44,799 bases of DNA from Amycolatopsis thailandensis. Lineage in GTDB: Bacteria; Actinomycetota; Actinomycetes; Mycobacteriales; Pseudonocardiaceae. The stretch covers positions 1 to 44,799 of the forward strand of contig NZ_NMQT01000068.1 of the NCBI RefSeq assembly GCF_002234405.1. Reading direction: 5' to 3'. Every line of letters begins with the position of its first letter. Within the stretch, counting starts at the first letter, position 1. The translations under genes were made by a program, and so were the position numbers. Of the stretch, positions 23,158 to 30,480 are shown piece after piece. The notes beneath the pieces are model-generated. The model did not search any database and was not told the origin of the DNA. It saw only the letters and a list, made by a program, of their open reading frames with translations.

Positions 23158-23921
23158 GCGATGCCCTTCCGCGAACGCAGTGCCTCGGCGGCTTGCCGGG
23201 CCTCGTCGATCGGCACGATCCACTCGTCCCGGAGGTCGATCTCCTTGTCGTCCACCAGGACGCGCAAGGCGGGCCCGGCACTGGGTGTGATGGCGTACGA
23301 CAGACCGATTTCGACCTCGTCGTCACCGGGCAGGTCGATGACCTCGATCCCGGCGATGCCCGAGAACGAGACCACGGCGTCGTGATCGTCGTCGAGGTTT
23401 CGGCGGACTTTGCGCCGGATCCGCACAGCGACCTCGTCCTCGCGGATCAGGAACCAGCCGTCGGCCTCGTCCCGGAGCGCGAAGGACAACTCTGCCGTGG
23501 CGCCGGCGAGGGCGCCGTTGGGCCTGGCCAGCACCGAGGCCGACGCGTTCCGCACGGCGAGCCACGGCACGAGCGAGAGGACGACCAGCACGGCGATGGC
23601 GATGAGCAGCCGGTTCTCCGCCTCGCGCCAGCCCAGCACCACGACAGCGCCATAAACCCCCGCGACGACCCCGCTGATCGCCGCGACCCGGTTCCAGCGG
23701 ACGGGCGAGTCCCGCCGTGCGTATCCGATCAGGAACAGGATCAGCGCGAACGCGAGGAGCCCCAGCACCGGCAGGATCGAACTCCGGTTTCGTGGCCCCG
23801 CAAAGGAAACGACGCACACCGCCACCAACGCGATCGGGCCGAGCGACATCGCGATCAGGTACTTGCGCCGGGCACGAGCGAACGCCGCTTCGCTGTCCGG
23901 CGCGAATGGTGTGGTGGTCAT
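23154..23921 (-). CDS. Four-helix membrane protein of unknown function
   Basis: 255 aa from the ATG at 23921, chosen because a GGGGGAG ribosome binding site lies 6 nt upstream; an ATG at 24005 would overlap the MarR gene. Four predicted helices at about 20-42, 50-70, 80-100 and 105-125 are followed by a soluble C-terminal half with DGWFLIREDEVAVRIRRKVR and EWIVPIDEARQAAEALRSR. I do not recognise the family. The gene lies between marR and the NAD(P)-binding gene and overlaps the latter by 4 nt. The three minus-strand genes probably form one operon controlled by MarR. Confidence 0.75.
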   Translation of the reverse strand: MTTTPFAPDSEAAFARARRKYLIAMSLGPIALVAVCVVSFAGPRNRSSILPVLGLLAFALILFLIGYARRDSPVRWNRVAAISGVVAGVYGAVVVLGWREAENRLLIAIAVLVVLSLVPWLAVRNASASVLARPNGALAGATAELSFALRDEADGWFLIREDEVAVRIRRKVRRNLDDDHDAVVSFSGIAGIEVIDLPGDDEVEIGLSYAITPSAGPALRVLVDDKEIDLRDEWIVPIDEARQAAEALRSRKGIA

Positions 23922-23958
23922 ACGTTTCTCCCCCGGTGGCTTCTTGACGCCGCGCTCG

Positions 23959-24510
23959 TCAAAGCACCGTACCGGTATCACCGACATGCGAAACGCTGTG
24001 ATCACCGCATCGGCTCTGGACGTGACCGAGGAGCACGCGCAGCAGTGAGGCGAACTGGTCCCGCTGCTCTTCGCTCAGCCCGGAAACCAGTTCGAGCTCT
24101 CGTTCGAGCACCCGATCGACGGTCTGCTCCACCAGCGCGTGCCCGGCCGGGGTCAGCGTCACGTACACGCTGCGGCCGGGCGGTTCGGTGTGCCGTTCGA
24201 CCAGCCCATCGCGTTCGGCGCGAGCCACCCGCTGCGAGATCGCTCCGGCCGTGACCAGGGTCAGCCTCGCCAGTTCCCTGGTCGTCAGCGAGTACGGCGG
24301 TGAGCTGCGCCGGAGCACGCTGAGCAGGTCGAGGGTGGCCGGATCGATGTCCGAGTCGAGCAGGACGCGGCGACGGTCCTCACCGAACAGTTTGGCCAGC
24401 TGCCACACCCGGGTCACGATGCCGATGGACGCGGTCGACGTGCCGGGCCGTTCACGCTGCCACGCCGCCTCGATCTCGTCCGCGGCGTCCTTTTCGGACG
24501 CTTCACTCAT
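23959..24510 (-). CDS. MarR-family transcriptional regulator
   Basis: 183 aa. Winged helix-turn-helix with PATLDLLSVLRRSSPPYSLT, TRELARLTLVTAGAISQRVA (recognition helix) and RAERDGLVERHTEPPGRSVY, the latter being the MarR wing with its DxRxxxV-like pattern. The C-terminal helix VLERELELVSGLSEEQRDQF makes the dimer. MarR proteins usually repress themselves and a divergent gene until a phenolic or oxidising ligand binds. Here the divergent gene is an SDR, 94 bases away, and a perfect 12-bp palindrome lies between them, matching that scheme. Confidence 0.92.
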   Translation of the reverse strand: MSEASEKDAADEIEAAWQRERPGTSTASIGIVTRVWQLAKLFGEDRRRVLLDSDIDPATLDLLSVLRRSSPPYSLTTRELARLTLVTAGAISQRVARAERDGLVERHTEPPGRSVYVTLTPAGHALVEQTVDRVLERELELVSGLSEEQRDQFASLLRVLLGHVQSRCGDHSVSHVGDTGTVL

Positions 24511-24557
24511 CTCAGCCCTCCACCGCGGTTGTCAGGAGCACGGCACCGAGCCTATCA

Positions 24558-24569
24558 TTTAGGCCTAAA
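24558..24569. promoter_or_regulatory. Perfect palindrome TTTAGGCCTAAA, probable MarR operator
   Basis: It lies in the 94-base gap between the marR start (24510) and the SDR start (24605), 48 and 36 bases from them. AT-rich arms around a GGCC centre stand out in 70% GC DNA. Palindromes of about this size between a marR gene and its divergent target are typical operators. That this MarR binds here is inferred. Confidence 0.7.
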
Positions 24570-24604
24570 CGTGAGCGGGAACCGGCGCATACCAAGGAGG
24601 ATGA

Positions 24605-25330
24605 ATGACTCGGACGATCCTGGTCACCGGCGGGGGTACGGGCATCGGCAAGGCCGTCGCGGCAAAATTCGCGGTGTCCGGCGACGTCGTGTACATCACC
24701 GGACGACGCAAGGACGTGCTGGTCTCGACGGCGGCCGGGCTGGGCTCGTCGGTCCGGCCGCTGGTCTGCGACAGCACCGATCCCGAGCAGGTGACCACCG
24801 CGCTGGCCGAGCTGGACGGGCCGATCGACGTGCTGGTCAACAACGCCGGTGGCAACACCGACTTCGACCTCCCCGAGCCGGACGGGCTCGCCGGGGTCCT
24901 CGCGCGCTGGCGGGCCAATCTGGACGCCAACCTGATCAGCGCGGTGCTGACCACCACCGCGGCAGAGGACGACCTGGCACCGGGCGGATCCGTGGTCCAC
25001 ATCGGCTCCATCGCCGCCGACCAGGGCGCCGGATCGTACGGCGCGGCCAAGGCCGGGCTCGCGTCGTGGAACGTCGACCTGGCCAAGCGGCTCGGTGCCC
25101 GCAAGATCACGGCGAACGTGGTGTCACCGGGCTACATCCGCGAGACCGAGTTCTTCCGGGACAAGCTCCCCGCCGAGCGAGCCGAGCAACTGGTCGACGC
25201 GACCAGCACCGGCCGCGCTGGAATTCCCGCCGACATCGCCGAAACGGTGTACTTCCTCGCTTCCGCCGGTGCCCGGCACATCACGGGGCAGACTTTCGGC
25301 GTCAACGGCGGCGCCCACCCGACCAGGTAG
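24605..25330 (+). CDS. Short-chain dehydrogenase/reductase (classical SDR)
   Basis: 241 aa. Cofactor motif TGGGTGIG (residues 8-15), NNAGG, catalytic Ser in VVHIGSIAA and catalytic YxxxK in SYGAAKAGL, then NVVSPGYIRETEFF and the C-terminal ITGQTFGVNGG. This is the typical 3-oxoacyl-ACP reductase-like FabG fold. The substrate is unknown. AAGGAGG at 24594-24600 precedes two candidate ATGs (24601 and 24605); only 24605 is in frame. The divergent MarR regulator and the palindrome suggest it is induced by the MarR ligand. Confidence 0.92.
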   Translation: MTRTILVTGGGTGIGKAVAAKFAVSGDVVYITGRRKDVLVSTAAGLGSSVRPLVCDSTDPEQVTTALAELDGPIDVLVNNAGGNTDFDLPEPDGLAGVLARWRANLDANLISAVLTTTAAEDDLAPGGSVVHIGSIAADQGAGSYGAAKAGLASWNVDLAKRLGARKITANVVSPGYIRETEFFRDKLPAERAEQLVDATSTGRAGIPADIAETVYFLASAGARHITGQTFGVNGGAHPTR

Positions 25331-25629
25331 CGGGATCGCTTACAGATCCGCCTTCAGGGGCGCATTGGCGTCCTTGACCGCCGCCGGAAGGACGCCGGGG
25401 GTCCGCAGCGGCTCGCTGGACTATACGTGGCCGTCGATCTCGGCGGCTTGATGAGCAGGACTGAAATCGGCCACCGGTCGCCTTCCCCAGCAGATTTGCG
25501 AACCATTGCCTCCCATTTAATCACCTTGGTCACTTGAGGTGATCTTCGCTCCGAAGCCCCTGGCGCACAGGTATTCCAGGCCTACCCTCGGGTGATCGTT
25601 TCACTTTCGAAACCGGGGGGGGGTTGTCG
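25331..25629. other. Intergenic region with two small inverted repeats
   Basis: No gene seen. GGCGTCCTT (25367-25375) pairs with AAGGACGCC (25388-25396), a possible terminator for the SDR. ATCACCT (25520-25526) pairs with AGGTGAT (25537-25543) across 10 nt, a possible operator for the gene at 25630. A run of nine G lies at 25615-25623 just before that gene. Confidence 0.45.
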
Positions 25630-26157
25630 ATGCACGGGACCCAGATCCGCTTTCAAGGCATCGTCTGGACATTCGGGGAACGCGAATTCGCGGCGCTCCT
25701 GATGGACCGGCACTCGGCGCACGGACCCGGCGCCTTGCCGCACGCGGCGCGATCCCGCGGCTTGCCACTGACCACGGACATCCGGCGTGTTCCGCTGGCG
25801 CCCGTTCCCGGCTGGCTGATCGAGGCGACCTCGAAGGAGTCCACTCACGGGAGACAGACGCGTCTCACCGTCCACTGGCCGCGCGTCCGCCCCCTGCTCA
25901 GCCACGCCGACGTCGACCTTCCTCAACGGTGGCAACAACTCGCGGTCACCCAACGAGCCTGTCTGCTGCTGATCGGCCGCGATCTCGTCGTCGACGAGCG
26001 CGAGTTACCCCAACGGGTGACGCGACTCGCGGAATCCGGATCATTGGCCGCCGGGGTGGTCACGTTCCGTTCCGGAAGCAGCTTTCGGCCACGAACGCAC
26101 GACCGGATCGTTGGACATCGCCGAGCCGCCCGGGAGCGCCGACCTGTCGGACAGTAA
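25630..26157 (+). CDS. Hypothetical protein, unknown family
   Basis: 175 aa from the ATG at 25630, directly after a run of nine G that may act as ribosome binding site; a TTG at 25624 is an alternative. Sequence: QIRFQGIVWTFGEREFAALL, then a Pro/Arg-rich middle, then WLIEATSKESTHGRQTRLTV and ACLLLIGRDLVVDERELPQR. No signal peptide or membrane helix. The last 25 residues are Arg-rich and may reflect read-through after a frame error. I cannot assign a function. It stands alone, with its own upstream inverted repeat. Confidence 0.6.
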   Translation: MHGTQIRFQGIVWTFGEREFAALLMDRHSAHGPGALPHAARSRGLPLTTDIRRVPLAPVPGWLIEATSKESTHGRQTRLTVHWPRVRPLLSHADVDLPQRWQQLAVTQRACLLLIGRDLVVDERELPQRVTRLAESGSLAAGVVTFRSGSSFRPRTHDRIVGHRRAARERRPVGQ

Positions 26158-26235
26158 CCATTATCGGCGTTTCATCGTTATTTCATCGCCCCTCCTTACT
26201 GTTCGACACGGAAGATCGACAGTGGGGAGAGACCG

Positions 26236-26976
26236 ATGAAGAGACTCAAAGCGCGCCTGCTCGCGACCGCCGTCCTGTCCATCGTCACCCTGACCGGCGC
26301 GATCGCCGGTTCGGGAGCGGCGCAGGCGGCCGTCGCCCGACCGGACGGCGCGTGCGGGCCGGTCATGTTCGTCGTGCCGGGATACCGGGACGGCGGAGCA
26401 CAGAAACTCCTGGACCCGGGGCTCGCGCCGGGCGGCGCCAACCCGGTGCGCATTCCGTACCCGAACGCCGAGGCGGACATCAACCTGTACACCGACGTCG
26501 ACGCCGGCGTCGCCAACCTCAGGACCGCGCTCTACAACCTGTATGTCACCTACGGCTGCGACCTCGACACCAAGGTCTACATCGTCGGGTTCAGCCTCGG
26601 GGCGCTCGTCGCGGGCACGGTGCTGGAGACCGAGCCGCCCGGACGGAACATCCAGGGCGTGCTGTTCGCCGACGGGCGGCGGCAGCCGGGCGAGTCGAAC
26701 TGGCCGGGTGACCCCGGCGGGCTGATCGGACACCTGCCCGTACCCGGTCCGAGCGGCGCGGGCTTCCGGCCGCTGGACTCGTTCCGCTATCCGACGTTGA
26801 GTCTGTGCAACGGCCCCAATTCGGGTGGCGGCGCGGATTTGATCTGCTTCGGCGGCACCAATCTGGACAGCTACTTCACCTCGCACCCTTATTACAGTTT
26901 CGAAGTGGGCAACGAACTGAACATTCACGGCGAAGGCCCGTACCCGAACAACCTGCGCAACCGCGTCATTCCGTGA
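26236..26976 (+). CDS. Secreted PE-PPE-domain-like serine hydrolase
   Basis: 246 aa. Clear signal peptide (MKRLKARLLATAVLSIVTLT, cleavage near AAQA-AV). The mature protein begins MFVVPGYRDGGAQ and contains the nucleophile elbow VYIVGFSLGALVAG with the catalytic Ser, preceded by NPVRIPYPNAEADINLYTDV. That order (NPVRIPYP, then GxSxGA) is typical of PE-PPE/cutinase-like α/β hydrolases of mycobacteria and relatives. Cys pairs (ACGPV, TYGCDL, LCNGP, LICFGG) suggest disulfides. The His may be in HPYYSF or NIHGEG. It likely acts outside the cell on esters. Monocistronic; a palindromic hairpin follows at 27082. Confidence 0.85.
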   Translation: MKRLKARLLATAVLSIVTLTGAIAGSGAAQAAVARPDGACGPVMFVVPGYRDGGAQKLLDPGLAPGGANPVRIPYPNAEADINLYTDVDAGVANLRTALYNLYVTYGCDLDTKVYIVGFSLGALVAGTVLETEPPGRNIQGVLFADGRRQPGESNWPGDPGGLIGHLPVPGPSGAGFRPLDSFRYPTLSLCNGPNSGGGADLICFGGTNLDSYFTSHPYYSFEVGNELNIHGEGPYPNNLRNRVIP

Positions 26977-27560
26977 TCCGCCGCGGCGCGATCCACTGAC
27001 GCCGGCGTGTCGCCCGGGCAGTCTCCTTCTCTGCCGCCCTGATCCAGGTCGGCGGCGAGGGACCTGCCATCCAGGGTGAGAGGTGTGTGGAAATAGGGAC
27101 GTTCAACGTCCCTATTTCCACACACCCCACCCGCCTATCGAGAAGTAAGGCAAAGTGGCGTGATCGAGTCTCCTGCCGAGCAGGGCTTTCGCAGCCCTGC
27201 CTGAACTGGCCTGAGGGAGCAGATCACGACTTCAGCCGTCCACCCGAGACACCTCTTCCAGGCCAGAACGCCCATTTGGGAACTTTGCGTGGCTTTACGG
27301 ACACCCGGGCCGCGACCGGCCCTGCTCGACAGAATCGACCAAGACACCTTTGACCTACCTCTCAATAACCTCTCGACGACAGCCTTCTCGCGTCCACCGA
27401 CCTGGGAGGTTGCTTCCCCCGAACCAGACTTGCCCGTGAGGGCAGGGCCGCCGGAACCTTCGGGCAACCCTGTGCCGCGAGGGCTCCCGGGAGCAACCCG
27501 ATCACGGTTCTCGCGTCTTCCTGACAAAGCTTCGAAAATTGACGCGAGAGGGGCGCAGAA
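26977..27560. other. Intergenic region with palindromes and lower GC
   Basis: About 580 bases without a supported gene. It contains the near-perfect palindrome 27082-27126 and the small hairpin 27180-27200 (GCAGGGCT/AGCCCTGC). From about 27130 to 27500 the GC content drops and the open frames are unlike the neighbours, which may mark an insertion-sequence remnant. I cannot recognise a transposase in any frame. Confidence 0.45.
27082..27126. terminator. 45-bp near-perfect palindrome (22-bp arms, 1-nt centre)
   Basis: The left arm GGTGTGTGGAAATAGGGACG plus TT (27082-27103) and its exact complement (27105-27126) flank a single C. It lies about 105 bases after the PE-PPE-like gene. The arms contain AT-rich blocks that end in neither direction in a T-run. 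It may stop transcription, but its perfection and single-base centre also fit a dispersed palindromic repeat. Confidence 0.65.
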
Positions 27561-28448
27561 ATGAATTTCACCGCGAAGAAGACAATCAAAATGGCCATTG
27601 TGGGCGGGGCGGTCGCCGCCACCGCACTCCTTTCCGCGTGCGGCGGGAACGGCGTCGCGGGAAATGGCTCTCCGGTACGGAATGCGGCGGAAACGGCGGC
27701 GGCCGAGCAGGTGCCGGAAGGCGTCGGCCAGGGGGCGGCCTCCGGCGGGACCGGCGGATCCGGCGCCACGTCGAACGGTGACGTCAATTGCAGCAAGAAC
27801 GGCGGCCAGGTCGGCGCGCCCGGCAGGCAGAAGATGGACCTGATCGCGGTGGCCGCCACCGACGGCACCACGCCGGGCTGCACCGAGGCGTTCAACGTGA
27901 TCGCCGAGTACTACCAGAAGCTGCCGCAGGCCGAAGGCCCGGGCGAGCGGGTCCTCGACGTCCAGGGCCGGTGGACCTGCGCCCGCCAGGCGGACGCCGC
28001 GGGCGCCCAGGGCGCGGTCACCTGCGGCGTGCCCAACGACTCCCTGCAGCTGGAGACCCGGCCTTCGGGCGGCACCGGTCAGGCTCCCGACAAGCAGGTC
28101 CGCAAGTTCCCGAACTCCACCCACTCGGTGCAGTTCACCGGTTACGACGCCGACGTGCGGATGGCCCGCTTCCAGCTGACCGTCCCCGGCAAGGGCGGCG
28201 ACGCCAGGCCGGTCGACGGCAAGACCTACCGGCTGCCGCTTCAGCCGGGCGGCAAGGTGTTCAGCGCGGCCACCTTGTGCCCGAGCGAGTCGGGCACGGT
28301 CACCATCGACGACGCGGGCCTCGGCAACGGACCGTGCGGCCAGGCCCAGCTGATCCAGCAGCTGCAGGAAGGCAACCCGGTGCGCGCGCAGATCAGCGTG
28401 AACGGTGACGACAAGATCGCCACGGTCAAGGAGATCTACCACCCCTGA
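27561..28448 (+). CDS. Lipoprotein of unknown function
   Basis: 295 aa. Signal peptide MNFTAKKTIKMAIVGGAVAA with lipobox LLSAC (Cys near residue 27). A low-complexity Gly/Ala/Ser linker (about 28-75) separates it from a folded domain with five Cys (VNCSKN, PGCTEAF, WTCARQ, VTCGVP, LCPSES/GPCGQA), probably disulfide-bonded on the cell surface. Readable blocks are MDLIAVAATDGTTPGCTEAF, DVQGRWTCARQ, HSVQFTGYDADVRMARFQLT, and the final QISVNGDDKIATVKEIYHP. No family is recognised. A hairpin terminator follows at 28458. The gene appears monocistronic. Confidence 0.8.
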   Translation: MNFTAKKTIKMAIVGGAVAATALLSACGGNGVAGNGSPVRNAAETAAAEQVPEGVGQGAASGGTGGSGATSNGDVNCSKNGGQVGAPGRQKMDLIAVAATDGTTPGCTEAFNVIAEYYQKLPQAEGPGERVLDVQGRWTCARQADAAGAQGAVTCGVPNDSLQLETRPSGGTGQAPDKQVRKFPNSTHSVQFTGYDADVRMARFQLTVPGKGGDARPVDGKTYRLPLQPGGKVFSAATLCPSESGTVTIDDAGLGNGPCGQAQLIQQLQEGNPVRAQISVNGDDKIATVKEIYHP

Positions 28449-28457
28449 CCCCTCGCT

Positions 28458-28498
28458 AAAGCCACTTCGGGGACGTCGGACGCCACCGAAGTGGCTTT
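28458..28498 (+). terminator. Hairpin after the lipoprotein gene, AAGTGGCTTT family
   Basis: AAAGCCACTTCGG (28458-28470) pairs perfectly with CCGAAGTGGCTTT (28486-28498), and the right arm ends in TTT. It begins 9 bases after the lipoprotein stop, so it is very likely its terminator. The arm sequence is shared with 29948-29967 and 44470-44518, which makes it one copy of a dispersed hairpin family. Confidence 0.75.
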
Positions 28499-28545
28499 GG
28501 CGATGTCGGCCTCCGCGCAGGACACCGTCGGACAGGAGATTCAGA

Positions 28546-28569
28546 TGTTCAGATCATCTGATATAAACA
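28546..28569. promoter_or_regulatory. Nested palindrome upstream of the glycosyltransferase
   Basis: TCAGAT-C-ATCTGA (28549-28561) is a perfect 6-bp inverted repeat around one base. It is nested between TGTT (28546-28549) and AACA (28566-28569). The surrounding 28536-28580 is unusually AT-rich. It sits 26-50 bases before the start of the glycosyltransferase gene, a likely promoter/operator position. No regulator gene is adjacent. Confidence 0.5.
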
Positions 28570-28594
28570 TTCGAAACATCCTGGACGGAGTCGC

Positions 28595-29578
28595 ATGCGA
28601 GTACTCTTCGCCGCCCTCGCCTCGGTCGGCCACACCTATCCCCTGATCCCGCTCGCCGTCGCCGCCCGGGACGCCGGACACGAGGTGCGTTTCGCCGCGG
28701 GCGAGAACGTCCACGCGCCCTTGCTCAGGAACGGACTGCGGCCCTTTCGCCCGGCGGACGTGTTCTACGAGATCTACGCCGAGGATCTCGAACCGGACCT
28801 GGCCCGTCTTCGGCCGGACCTCGTCTTACACGAATGGGGCCAACCGGGAGTGGCCATCGCGGCGGAGCGGGCCGGGATTCCCTCCCTCTGGCACGGGTTC
28901 GGGCGTATGTTCCCCGAGGGGATCGGGCTCCAGCTCCCCGCCGGGACCCGGCCGCATTTCGACATCTGCCCGCCTTCGTTGCAGGACAAGCGTTTCCTCG
29001 CGACAACGGAACGTATCGAACTTCGTCCCGTCCCCTGTTCCGAACCGGATCCGTGGCGCCTCGAAAAGACCTCGCGCCCGCTGATCTACCTGACCCTCGG
29101 CACCGCTTTCGGCACGCCGGAAGTCCTCGCCACGGCGATCCGGGGACTGTCCACACTGGACGCCGAGGTGCTCGTCGCTTCCGGACGTGTCCGCCCTGAG
29201 GAACTCGGCGCGCTACCTGACAACGTCACGGTGCGGGCGTGGCTGCCTCAGGCGGAACTGCTGCCGCACGTCGACGCCGTCGTACACCACGGCGGCAGCG
29301 GCACGACCCTCGGCGCGCTCGGCGTCGGCGCCCCGCAGCTGATCCTCCCTCAGGGAGCCGACCACTTCGCCAACGCCGAAGCCCTCGGTGCCGCGGGCGC
29401 CGCGCTGAGCCTCCTCCCCGGCGAGCTGAGCGCGGAAGCGGTCGCCGAACGAACCCGGAAGCTGTTGCCGAGGCACGGAAACCCCGAACATCGCGACGCG
29501 GCCCTGGCGATCGCTGACGAGATCGCGCGCATGCCCTCCCCCGACGAGGTGGCCCGCACCCTGCCGAAATGGGCCTAG
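28595..29578 (+). CDS. UGT-type (GT1) glycosyltransferase, short form
   Basis: 327 aa. The N-terminus MRVLFAALASVGHTYPLIPL carries the conserved His of GT-B macrolide/glycopeptide-type transferases. The donor-binding signature is VRAWLPQAELLPHVDAVVHH followed by GGSGTTLGALGVGAPQLILP and QGADHFANAEAL, the PSPG-like region of nucleotide-sugar users. The protein is shorter than the usual 380-420 aa, the acceptor domain being compressed. It has an AT-rich upstream palindrome and stands alone, 13 kb from the deoxysugar genes. It could glycosylate a small molecule, including as self-protection, but the link to the sugar cluster is only speculation. Confidence 0.9.
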   Translation: MRVLFAALASVGHTYPLIPLAVAARDAGHEVRFAAGENVHAPLLRNGLRPFRPADVFYEIYAEDLEPDLARLRPDLVLHEWGQPGVAIAAERAGIPSLWHGFGRMFPEGIGLQLPAGTRPHFDICPPSLQDKRFLATTERIELRPVPCSEPDPWRLEKTSRPLIYLTLGTAFGTPEVLATAIRGLSTLDAEVLVASGRVRPEELGALPDNVTVRAWLPQAELLPHVDAVVHHGGSGTTLGALGVGAPQLILPQGADHFANAEALGAAGAALSLLPGELSAEAVAERTRKLLPRHGNPEHRDAALAIADEIARMPSPDEVARTLPKWA

Positions 29579-29776
29579 CGTCAGGCGAGCCCGAGTACCT
29601 CACACAGAACGCGGCGAAGTCCCCCGCGGTCCACGACCCGTGTCAGCGGAGAACGAGCGACGAAGGCGACCGAAGGGGCTGCCAGACCGGTTCGCGCGCC
29701 GGCGATCCGATTAGCGGCGCGGCCGGTGCCGCGCAACACGACGATCGGCGTCCCGCGCGATCGATACCTCACTTTC

Positions 29777-29935
29777 ACGTGACCGGATGGACGACACCTG
29801 TGATCAGACGGACGACACACGTGACTGGACGGACGCCACGCGGCGACCCGAGTCCCGTCGCAAGTCGTCCGCCTGACCACGTGTGTCGTCCGCCTGATCA
29901 CGTGTGTCGTCCGTCTGATCACGCGTGTCGTCCCC
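29777..29935. repeat. Inverted array of 21-bp units (three left, three right)
   Basis: On the left, three ~21-bp units contain GGACGACAC or GGACGCCAC joined by (C/A)(C/T)GTGAC or GTGATC spacers (29777-29841). On the right, three units read GTCGTCCGCCTGATCACGTGT with one or two changes (29864-29932). The two halves are inverted copies, so the region can fold into one long stem with an inner loop of about 22 bases or into several short hairpins. Its function is unknown. Confidence 0.75.
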
Positions 29936-29947
29936 GGCACCATGTCC

Positions 29948-29967
29948 CGAAAGTGGCTTTCGCGACG
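29948..29967. repeat. Single-arm copy of the AAGTGGCTTTCG repeat
   Basis: CGAAAGTGGCTTTCGCGACG is identical over 20 bases to 44502-44521 and close to the right arm at 28486-28498. Here the matching left arm is missing, although CGAAAG...CTTTCG is itself a short palindrome. Confidence 0.7.
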
Positions 29968-30014
29968 CGCGCCTTGCCGCAGCCCAAGTACAGCCCAAGT
30001 ACATGAAGGCCAGG

Positions 30015-30416
30015 TCAGAACCCGAACAGGGACTGCGGCACCTCGTGCTCGTCCGGCCAGGTCAGCCACGCGACGTCGGTCGGCCCGATGGCGTAGCGCG
30101 CCACGCGCCAGGACCGCGGGTCGTCGTCGACCGTCGTCTCGCTGGTCTTCTTGAGCAGGGCGACGTAGACGTCGGACATGACGCCGTCGGCTCGCTTGTT
30201 CTCGTAGATGGTGCCGGCGTAGTACGGGCGACCGGCCTGGGTGCCGCGCATCGTCCCCTGGAGGAACACCCAGGGGCCGATCCGGTCGAGCTGCTCCACG
30301 GCCACCTGGACCTGATCGCCGAACTCCTCGTCGAGCCGGGCGGTGGCGGCCTGGAGCACCGCCTCCCGGGCCGGGTCGCCCGGGTTCAGCGACACCGGGA
30401 ACGATCGGGTGTACAT
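30015..30416 (-). CDS. Hypothetical protein of the type VII secretion trio
   Basis: 133 aa from the ATG at 30416; GGAGG is 7 nt upstream, which excludes the ATG at 30431. No signal peptide or membrane helix. Sequence: YTRSFPVSLNPGDPAREAVL, then RIGPWVFLQGTMRGTQAGRP, YYAGTIYENKRADGVMSDVY, WRVARYAIGPTDVAWLTWPD. I do not recognise a family; it could be a small β-barrel or SH3-like fold. It is the third gene of a minus-strand set behind an EspC/WXG-like gene and a WXG-amidase gene (64-nt gap). The order effector-then-small-protein is common for a cognate immunity protein or chaperone, so either role is possible. This is inference. Confidence 0.65.
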   Translation of the reverse strand: MYTRSFPVSLNPGDPAREAVLQAATARLDEEFGDQVQVAVEQLDRIGPWVFLQGTMRGTQAGRPYYAGTIYENKRADGVMSDVYVALLKKTSETTVDDDPRSWRVARYAIGPTDVAWLTWPDEHEVPQSLFGF

Positions 30417-30480
30417 CAAGCTTCCTCCCACTGGCGGGGCAGCGTCGGCTGGCCCGGTACCGCTATGGCGTTCTGTCGGA

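Larger units (their letters stand above)
29579..30014. other. Intergenic region dominated by repeats
   Basis: No gene. It is filled by the inverted array of 21-bp units at 29777-29935 and by one AAGTGGCTTTCG repeat at 29948-29967. The first 190 bases (29579-29776) hold nothing recognisable. Confidence 0.6.

Noticed and set aside
27135..28442. 435-aa minus-strand ORF over the lipoprotein gene
   Set aside because: Antisense; no motif. Considered as a transposase remnant because of the composition change at 27130-27500, but no catalytic pattern is visible.
29777..29935. Possible CRISPR array
   Set aside because: Units are adjacent with no unique spacers, occur in both orientations, and no cas gene is present.
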